Shown piece after piece: positions 8,247-14,242 of a stretch of DNA of 14,242 nucleotides (position 1 is the first letter of the stretch; each line of letters begins with the position of its first letter). The stretch is from NCBI GenBank assembly GCA_943704525.1, contig CALSCQ010000772.1:1-14242 (forward strand), in the 5' to 3' direction. Under the pieces are notes generated by a model that made no database searches, was not told where the DNA came from, and saw only the letters and a program-made list of their open reading frames with translations. The stretch is from Pigoraptor vietnamica. Taxonomy: Eukaryota > Opisthokonta > Filasterea. A program made the translations under genes and the position numbers.

Positions 8247-8565
8247 GTGTGAGCCTCTTCACTTCTGTACTACTTCTTGCCTCTTTTTTGCTATTTGTCC
8301 AATCTTCGTATCACTCTGAGCGCCATAGTACAATTCTCCATCATAGTGATTACAGAAAAGGGTTGTTATTAATAAGTGAAGCGGTAAATTACTAACGCGA
8401 AAACAGGAAAAGGGCTGTTCTGGGAACTAACATGAAGGTCAATACCACGAAGACAGATAGCAATCTAGATGTGCTCCCATTTAGATAGAAATAAAATTTT
8501 GAGGCAATCTCTTTAAATTAATTATTCACATATTGCACAATCGTTCTGGGATTGTTTTAATGCAT
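8247..8565. other. AT-rich convergent intergenic region, no gene seen
   Basis: At 319 bp this is the longest gap in the window and clearly the most AT-rich. It lies between the GPATCH4 stop and the stop of the GRAM-VASt gene on the other strand. An AATAAA occurs on the plus strand at 8490-8495, 244 bp past the GPATCH4 stop, and could be its poly(A) signal. The stretch 8328-8406 starts GTACAAT, contains TTACTAAC near its end and finishes AACAG, so it could be a 79-nt 3' UTR intron. I see no tRNA, snRNA or ORF worth calling. Confidence 0.5.
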
Positions 8566-11074
8566 TCAGTCGTTCCCCATTTCGGCAGCACTAGTCTGCA
8601 AAACATCCAAGGCCGCACCAAGTCCACCCTTCAAACGCTCCACAGTATGCATCCAATGCATGCGCTCCTTGGCGTGGGCATGCTGCAGCTGTTGCAAACG
8701 AGCGATCCATCCGTCCCCATTTTGGGGAATATTGTCACTGCACCAAAACAGTTATTCGTTAGCGTACACAAAATTGAAGGGTCAAAGGGCATCATTTTGA
8801 CACTTACCCCAACACAACGGCGATCTCGCCATTTAGCTCTGCCTGCCACGATGCAAAACGCGCTTCGACCTCATGCAATCGTACAAACAAAAACATGTTC
8901 GCGGCTAGTAGAAGAAGCGCGAGTGTCAAAAGCAGCGCCGTGGCAGGAGTGACGAGGCGACCGAGTTGAGGCGATTTCGGTTTCGACGGCAGTGCGATAG
9001 GGCGCTGCACAGACGGTCGCTTGATTTCCGCGGGTAGGGAAACGGGCGCGGTCGTCCCTTTCTCCGCTACGTAACGAGCCACGCTATTCCTCAGCTCTCC
9101 AGCGTACTCCTTTAGTCCATCGTAGCAATTCGACTCAATGAAGCCTGAGTTCGTGCGGCACAGTAAGCAAAAACGAGAAAATTGCGTACTTGACACAACG
9201 ATGCTCACCTTTCGCTAAGTTGACGCTCCAGCCTGTTTTGAGAAACTTCACCTCGCACGACATGCGCAGACGAGTTTTGCCCGATCCTGCAGCGGTGATG
9301 CAGTACCGCGACATGTTCGCGAATGTGTCCCCATACGGAACGTTCGGAGTCAGCACCTCCGTCTCGATGACATAGCGGGACGGAGAAGGAGGGACGACAT
9401 AGCGCTGCTTCTCGACGCATTCTGCGACTGGCGGTCCCATCTTTGCCTTCACAGGCGTCGTGTAGGTCAGGTCCCGTCGGCCCTCCGCCCAAACACCGGC
9501 TGTCAGAACTACGAGAGAGATGTGAGTGAGATTTTGAAATGCTCTTGATAATCGGCACAAACACACTCACTGTTGTTCCCTCTTGCAGCTGAGAAGTCTC
9601 TGAAGAATTGAGAGTCGGAAAACAGAAGGCCGAAGAGCGTCGACGGCGTCGTGTCGAACACGTGGTCCAGCATGTCCTTCGCGAAATGCTGCTGGCAACC
9701 GCAAGAGACGTCACCAAGATCGGCTGGAGGCACGTCTCCGACGGAAGGCGCAGACGAGGGCTGTTGGGGTGACAGATTGGCCGGCGGCTGCTCCACAACC
9801 ACAGGCGAACCGCCCGGGCCCGGTGGCGTTGGCGGCGACTCGCCGGCGGGGGTTGGTAGAGTGGACAACAGATCAGCCGTGTTACCGCGCGACAGAGAAG
9901 GTGCTGCCGCAGTCGTAGCGCCATTTGCGACAGTGGGATTGGCGTGTGCGACCGCCGGAATCGCGGGCGACGTGAACCGCCGCGCGGACGGACCTCGTCT
10001 GCGTTGAGAGATTTACGATCAGTGGTACACGTCTAGGTGTGCACGGCACGGCGAAAGCTCACATACCTGGCAACTTCGGACGTGCCTTCCACGTTTTCGT
10101 CCGGCGGAATAACTACGATTTTTTTTGTTACAAGGAGAAATGAGTGAGAAGGGAATTTGGAATTGCGCAGGATGACTTCCCACAAACACGCACCGTCATC
10201 GGCATGCACAGGTGAGTTTCCGACACCCGACGGAGGGGCGTCCATGCCGCCGTCGTCTGACAAGTTCATATCTACCGGCATGCCGTCCGCCGCAAACGCC
10301 TGCACAATGCGGCCAATAAGCGTCGAGCCACGGCAGAGGCGCAACAGACAGCGCTCAAACTGACCTGCTCCTGCCGCGCCATCCTCCAAACGCGCCAGAT
10401 ATTGGCATACGTTTGATCGCGAGCAATGAACGAGGAGAATGTGAACCTGGCCTCCTTTGACGCGATCTGGATGGCGTTGGGGATGAAGAGGGCCGTGCGC
10501 TCCTTGGTGATGGTCGTAATGTCCACGAACGGGAGAATCACCTGCGCAGACGAGCGCCGTTGTGAGCCTGGCAAGCGCAGTCACCTCAGTCTCCATCGTA
10601 CACACCGTTGTCTCCCAGCCGAGTATGTTCGAGCGAAAGTAGATTGCGCGTTCCGTCACAAACAGGCGACCATGCAGCAGTATGTCCTTCTGCAGGGCAC
10701 ACGAGTAATCTACTCGTGCGCAAGCGCGCATTAGCTTGCCGCACACCCACACACGGAACTCGAGAAAACACACGGCACACACCGTACAGAAGCAGTTCGG
10801 TGGGCGGTATGCCTGGAAATAGAGTGTGAAACTCTTCGTCCTTGCGGATGTCGCGACGCAGCCGTGACCGATCATTACGCGACAAAGGCGGCGACCCTTC
10901 CGAGGGGATGGCGCCGTCCGAAGCGCCCCGCCGGCGCCACGCGTCGTCGCCGTCGTCGCCAGGCAGCGCCGGCCCAAGCCCCAGCCCGTGCGGCCCGTCA
11001 TCGTGCAGGTCGAGCAGCGGTGGTTCGCTCAGCCGCGCCGCGTGGGCCTCGGCTGTGTCGCGTCCGGGCTCCAT
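8566..11074 (-). CDS. GRAM-VASt domain membrane protein, Aster/Lam-type sterol transfer protein
   Basis: The exons are 11074-10783, 10709-10606, 10541-10365, 10299-10067, 9998-9571, 9508-9209, 9144-8808 and 8737-8566 (TGA). All phases agree, giving 680 aa. A low-complexity N-terminus precedes a GRAM domain (about 80-190): FHTLFPGIPPTELLL, DYSCALQKDILLHGRLFVTE, FRSNILGWETTVILPF and TALFIPNAIQI. A Pro/Ala-rich linker follows. The VASt (START-like) domain at about 365-540 has LFSDSQFFRDF, GRRDLTYTTPV and LTPNVPYGDTF. One hydrophobic segment (about 577-600, TALLLTLALLLLAANMFLF) and a helical C-terminal tail finish the protein. This order is that of yeast Lam/Ysp and animal GRAMD1/Aster proteins, which move sterols at ER-plasma membrane contacts. 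Known members have one or two VASt domains; this one has one. In-frame ATGs at 11206 and 11191 would add up to 44 residues. I prefer 11074 because the extra stretch contains a CCAAT cluster. Confidence 0.86.
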
Positions 11075-11286
11075 GGCTCCGTCACGAGGAGGAGCGACAT
11101 TGGCGGTGTTGCCAATTGAAGCATTGGCGGAGGTATGACGCCACTGTGACGCCCGTACCACTCGCAAAGGGCACGTCATCACTTTCTTCATTGTGGTATC
11201 ACACACAATTAAACCTTAGCGCTTTCTTTTCTTTTTCCCTTTCTGCGACTGTCAGAACAACCGCACCGCCTGTGCGCACGCTTGCG
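11075..11286. promoter_or_regulatory. Divergent promoter with three CCAAT boxes between the GRAM-VASt and SERINC genes
   Basis: ATTGG at 11099-11103, CCAAT at 11112-11116 and ATTGG at 11123-11127 are spaced 11-13 bp apart. The two outer copies are identical as ATTGGCGG. CCAAT boxes (NF-Y sites) are typical of bidirectional eukaryotic promoters. A pyrimidine-rich tract (11220-11244) ending in a CAG at 11251-11253 could be the acceptor of a 5' UTR intron in SERINC. If translation of the minus-strand gene began at 11206, the CCAAT cluster would instead be coding. Confidence 0.5.
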
Positions 11287-12973
11287 ATGGGTGGCGTGCT
11301 GGGCTCGCTCGGGTCGCTGGGCCTGGGGTCCCTCGGAAGCACCCTCGCCGCCAACCTCGGCTGCTGTGTGTCCTCCGCCGCGTGCCGGCTCTGCTGCAAG
11401 TCATGCCCCACCCTGCGCAGCTCGCTTGCCACGCGCATCGCCTACGCCATCCTCTTTCTCGTCTTCTCCGCGGGCGCCTGGGTCATGTTGACGGACTGGG
11501 CCGCGCGGGAGCTCTCGCACGTGCCGCGCCTCGCCTCGGGCCTCATTGAGTCGCACTGCGTCGTGGCAGGTGGCTGCTCCATCGAAAGCATTGTCGGTGT
11601 GCTCGGCGTCTACCGCGTCTGCTTCGCCATGAGCGTCTTTTTCGGTCTCATGTCCGCCATCATGATTGGCGTGCGCACCGGCAAGGACCCGCGGCACGGC
11701 CTGCAGAACGGGTGCGTGTGGTGCAGTCGCCGGCGTCTCCTGCGTTGTTTCCTCACATTGTCGCTTGCGCGACAGGTATTGGGCCGTCAAGCTCTTCCTG
11801 CTCGTCGGTCTCGTCGTGGCCTCGTTCTTCATTCCAAACACCTTCTTCTACCACTGGAGCATCGTGGCACTGGTCGGCGCCTTCCTCTTTGTCGTCATCC
11901 AGCTCGTTCTCCTCGTGGACTTTGCTCACTCGTGGTCCGAGTCGTGGGTGGCGCGCATGGAGGACGAGGAGACGGGGCGGAAATGGTATTGGGCGCTGCT
12001 CGCAGCCACCGCCGGCATGTATGCGGGCGTCGTCGCGCTCGTCGTGGCCATGTTCGTGCTGTACGCGCGCGGTTCTTGTGGTCTGAACCAGTTCTTTGTG
12101 AGCTTCGACCTAGTGCTCGCTGTCGCCATGTCGGTCGTGGCAGTACTTCCCGCTGTGCAGGAGCGCTGCCCCAGGTAAGAACATGTGTACCGTGCGGGAC
12201 ATGTGTACCGGTGTACCGTGCGCTTTCTTGTCGGGCGGCAGTGCTGACGCGGCGGGTGCAGGTCCGGCCTTCTGCAGTCGGCCATGGTGGGCCTCTATCT
12301 CTCGTACCTCACGTGGAGTGCCGTGTCGAATGAGCCCGATGACGTGTGCTCGTCCAGCGGCCGTGGAACGGCGTCGACAATTTCGGCTGTTGTCGGTGAG
12401 TGGCTCCGTGGAGTCCACGCCGCTTCGCACGGCTGACATCATGCTTGCTGCGACAGGCGGCATCTTCACGTTCATTGCCATCGCGTACTCAAGTCTCGCG
12501 TCCACGACCAAGGCGCAAATGGAGCGCCTGCGTGGTGCTGCGGCTGCCGGCGACGAGGCTGAGGTGAGTCGTTGTGCACAGTGGCTAGTGTGGCCCCCTC
12601 ACAATCGAGCACTTACGCACGCGCGTCTACATCACCCCAAACACTGCAGGTGGCGCTAATGCCCGCCGGCGAAAGCAATGCCTATTCCGACGAGTCGGAC
12701 GATGACGCGAAGGTGCCTGACGACGAGTCGGAGGGCGTTGCGTACAACCACGCGTTCTTCCACTTTGTCTTCTGCCTCGCGTCGCTGTACGTCATGCAGC
12801 TGCTCACGAACTGGGCGACAGTGCGCCCGTCGGATGCCGGCGGTGCGTCCGTGAACATCGGGCGCGGGTGGGCGTCTGTGTGGGTCAAGGTGGCCTCCGG
12901 TTGGGTCGCCGTCGCGCTCTACCTGTGGACGCTCGTCGCGCCCGTCCTCTTCCCCGACAGAGATTTCAGCTGA
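11287..12973 (+). CDS. SERINC: SERINC / TMS1 multipass membrane protein
   Basis: The exons are 11287-11711, 11776-12174, 12262-12395, 12457-12563 and 12650-12973 (TGA), giving 462 aa, normal for the family. The introns are 64, 87, 61 and 86 nt. The start [12 protein letters not shown] and the Cys-rich stretch that follows ([15 protein letters not shown]) match SERINC N-termini. About ten hydrophobic segments are visible, including [66 protein letters not shown] and [20 protein letters not shown]. An acidic loop ([18 protein letters not shown]) sits before the last two segments, as in other members. SERINCs were first described as promoting serine incorporation into phosphatidylserine and sphingolipids; later work shows lipid-scrambling activity in some. 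The gene shares a promoter region with the GRAM-VASt gene and converges on LENG1 (74 bp between stops). Confidence 0.95.
12181..12220 (+). repeat. Short imperfect tandem repeat inside SERINC intron 2
   Basis: ACATGTGTACCG occurs at 12181-12192 and again at 12199-12210, an 18-nt period, and GTGTACCG follows once more at 12211-12218. The repeat lies wholly within the 87-nt intron 12175-12261 and looks like replication slippage. Confidence 0.7.
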
Positions 12974-13047
12974 GACGCCGTCCCACTTCGCGCACTTGAC
13001 ATGCGCGACACGCATTCCATGCTGTGCCAATACAGCCGTGGTTGATC

Positions 13048-13954
13048 CTAGTAGGGTGCATAGCGTCGTGTGTCGCGCCGCTGCCGCGCGAGGTGAGGGT
13101 TGAACTGCTGTGAATACCCGCCGTCGCCGCCACCCTCCCCGCTCCCTGCGCCGACAAGCCGTGCCGCCCGCTCCCGCTCCGCCCGCTCCCGCTCAAGGCG
13201 CCGCGCCCGCATCCGCGCCACTTCGTCCCCTCCCGCCCGCAATGCATGTCCACCCGGCGGTTTCACACCGCCTTTCGACGCGCGCTGGGCCTCCAGCACC
13301 TGGCGCACTGCCGCCATGGGGTCCAGGGCATCCGTGGCGCTGCGTGTGGGTCTTTCCTTGCCGCCCGCATCCCTGCGCACGCTCCGTTCACCGCCCCTCC
13401 CATCCGTCTGCCTGGCCGCCTGGCCCGCAGCCGCGCTGTCCAGTGCATACCACGGCGCAGCTTCCGTGCGGCCACCCTCGCCGGCGAGGTAACTGGGAGC
13501 CAGGCCGGCGCGCTGCTGCACGCGCTGCTCCTCGCGCGCCCGCTCGGCCGCAGCTTCAGCGTTGACCCCAACGGGCGCACCAATGGCGGCGGCAAAGAGT
13601 GCAGCCTGCAACACGTAGATGGCTTGTCACCAACAATGCGACGATTCCTCCTCACTCCAGGCACCCCACTCGCCTCGTCGATGCCGGAGCGGCTCACAGG
13701 AGCCAGCTCATCCTCCCCACGCTCTGTCCTGGCACGCGCACGCAATGCGTCAACGCGCGCCTCTTGCTCTGCGGTGCGCCGGCGCTTCTCCTGCAGAACA
13801 ACGAGTCAGCGGCATGTGCGGACAGAGTGCCGGGGCGCAGTAAAGAGCGCACCTTCGCCTCCTCCGCCTCGCGTGCCTTCGCCTCGTCCCGGCGCACGCG
13901 CTCGATGTTGTCCTTGTTGTACACATGCCAGCTCTTGTGCGGCAGGATGTTCAT
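13048..13954 (-). CDS. LENG1: LENG1-like protein with N-terminal CIR_N domain
   Basis: The exons are 13954-13853, 13790-13656 and 13605-13048 (TAG), giving 264 aa, close to vertebrate LENG1. The N-terminus [20 protein letters not shown] is almost identical to the family signature (CIR_N type, also found in splicing factors such as Cwc25). It continues as a charged helix ([20 protein letters not shown]). The middle is Ala/Gly/Arg-rich and poorly conserved. Near the end an Arg/Glu helix ([20 protein letters not shown]) leads to the conserved C-terminal block [14 protein letters not shown]. The introns are 62 and 50 nt. For the second I chose the gtgagg donor after GGA; a gtgcct donor 9 nt upstream is also in phase and would remove three residues. 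The function of LENG1 is poorly known; CIR_N kinship suggests a link to pre-mRNA processing. Confidence 0.85.
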
Positions 13955-14141
13955 TCTCTCTTTCGCTCTCTAGTGAAGTCGTGGGACATGCGCCATGATC
14001 CGCCCTCAGTCCCTGGCTTTTGGGCGTGTTGGGCCACTTTGGTTTGACTCCGACGCCGCGGAAGGTGGGGGTTCGCTGATCGCGCACACGCCACCGACAG
14101 CTTCAAGGGCGCGGCGGCGGCAGAGCAAGAGGCACACTGCG
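13955..14141. promoter_or_regulatory. Divergent intergenic region between LENG1 and the partial phosphotransferase gene
   Basis: These 187 bp separate two head-to-head start codons. A CT-rich stretch (13955-13974) lies just upstream of the LENG1 start. The part next to the plus-strand start is GC-rich (gcggcggcgg, 14111-14120). No TATA, CCAAT or CACGTG is seen. Confidence 0.4.
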
Positions 14142-14242
14142 ATGGCGCCGTACATCACCGAGGCCGGCGTCCACGCGCTGCGCAACTACCAATACAAGTG
14201 GGTGCGCCTGTTGCCCGTGCCTGCCACCCCCCCCCCTCCCCC
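14142..14242 (+). CDS. Probable choline/ethanolamine phosphotransferase, first exon only (window ends in intron 1)
   Basis: ATG 14142 opens an exon that ends at 14197 with phase 2, before gtgggtgcgc, a donor of the type common in this window. The 18 readable residues MAPYITEAGVHALRNYQY plus a following Lys/Asn codon resemble the extreme N-terminus of CDP-alcohol phosphotransferases (plant AAPT, CEPT1, yeast Cpt1/Ept1), which start with a short segment ending in LxxYKYSG. Those enzymes finish the Kennedy pathway of phosphatidylcholine and phosphatidylethanolamine synthesis in the ER or Golgi. The catalytic CDP-alcohol motif would lie beyond the window, so this call rests on a short match. Confidence 0.48.
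   Translation, partial: MAPYITEAGVHALRNYQYKWVRLLPVPATPPPP
14227..14242. other. C-rich low-complexity window end
   Basis: Ten Cs, a T and five Cs end the window inside the first intron of the partial phosphotransferase gene. A homopolymer of this kind commonly stops short-read assembly. Confidence 0.6.

Noticed and set aside
8247-8565. Non-coding RNA gene (tRNA or snRNA) in the AT-rich gap
   Set aside because: I found no tRNA arm or loop consensus and no U-snRNA signature. The simplest reading is overlapping 3' UTRs.
10066-10140. T-run (ttttttttgtt) near 10120 as a terminator
   Set aside because: It lies within the reconstructed exon 10299-10067, where it encodes a Lys-rich strand (TKKIVVIPPDE) of the GRAM-VASt protein. 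Rho-independent terminators are not expected in a nuclear genome.
10300-10364. Apparent frameshift between the GRAM domain and the downstream exon of the minus-strand gene
   Set aside because: A normal 65-nt intron (gtcagt to gtgcag) explains the change of frame exactly. No sequencing error or programmed frameshift is needed.
13246-13998. 250-codon plus-strand frame over LENG1
   Set aside because: It is an Arg/Ala/Ser/Pro-rich shadow. The minus strand carries the conserved LENG1 N- and C-terminal blocks.
1-14242. Bacterial-type defence system, phage or mobile element
   Set aside because: No integrase, transposase, terminal repeats, operon layout or Shine-Dalgarno spacing is seen. Spliceosomal introns run through every gene, which makes this a eukaryotic nuclear region.

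Overview
This window looks like nuclear DNA from a compact, GC-rich unicellular eukaryote. Almost every gene is broken by short GT-AG introns, mostly 50-90 nt. The products are typically eukaryotic: U1A/U2B'' snRNP protein, NSA2, GPATCH4, SERINC, a GRAM-VASt lipid-transfer protein and LENG1. TAA, TAG and TGA all end genes, so the standard code fits. I cannot name the species. The Deg9-type protease together with a compact, intron-rich layout would suit a protist (for example a SAR lineage), but that is a guess. I saw no bacterial operon, phage, transposon, CRISPR array or tRNA.

I reconstructed ten genes by joining exons so that phases match and conserved protein blocks are restored. Left to right: (1) a 5'-partial LRR plus GAT-domain protein (+, to 1463); (2) a Deg9/Deg10-type serine protease with a probable mitochondrial presequence (-, 3410-1493); (3) a U1A/U2B''-type two-RRM protein (+, 3645-4560); (4) an unrecognised coiled-coil protein with an N-myristoylation motif (-, 5821-4693); (5) NSA2, a 60S biogenesis factor (-, 7111-5976); (6) a GPATCH4-like nucleolar G-patch protein (+, 7350-8246); (7) a GRAM-VASt-TM sterol-transfer-like protein (-, 11074-8566); (8) SERINC (+, 11287-12973); (9) LENG1 (-, 13954-13048); (10) the first exon of a probable choline/ethanolamine phosphotransferase (+, from 14142, cut by the window end).

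The layout alternates: convergent pairs (1/2, 3/4, 6/7, 8/9) lie 29-319 bp apart and divergent pairs (2/3, 5/6, 7/8, 9/10) lie about 190-240 bp apart. Only 4 and 5 are in tandem. Two divergent pairs make biological sense: NSA2/GPATCH4 (both nucleolar, ribosome-related) and GRAM-VASt/SERINC (both membrane-lipid related), with a possible phospholipid-synthesis gene close by. Both window ends are G- or C-rich low-complexity tracts and both cut a gene, so this is probably a whole contig that broke at homopolymers.

The most unusual items are the LRR-GAT fusion, the acylated coiled-coil orphan, an NSA2 first coding exon that encodes only the start Met, and a stop-free, in-frame intron inside RRM2 of the splicing-factor gene. 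I found no clearly new multi-gene system.
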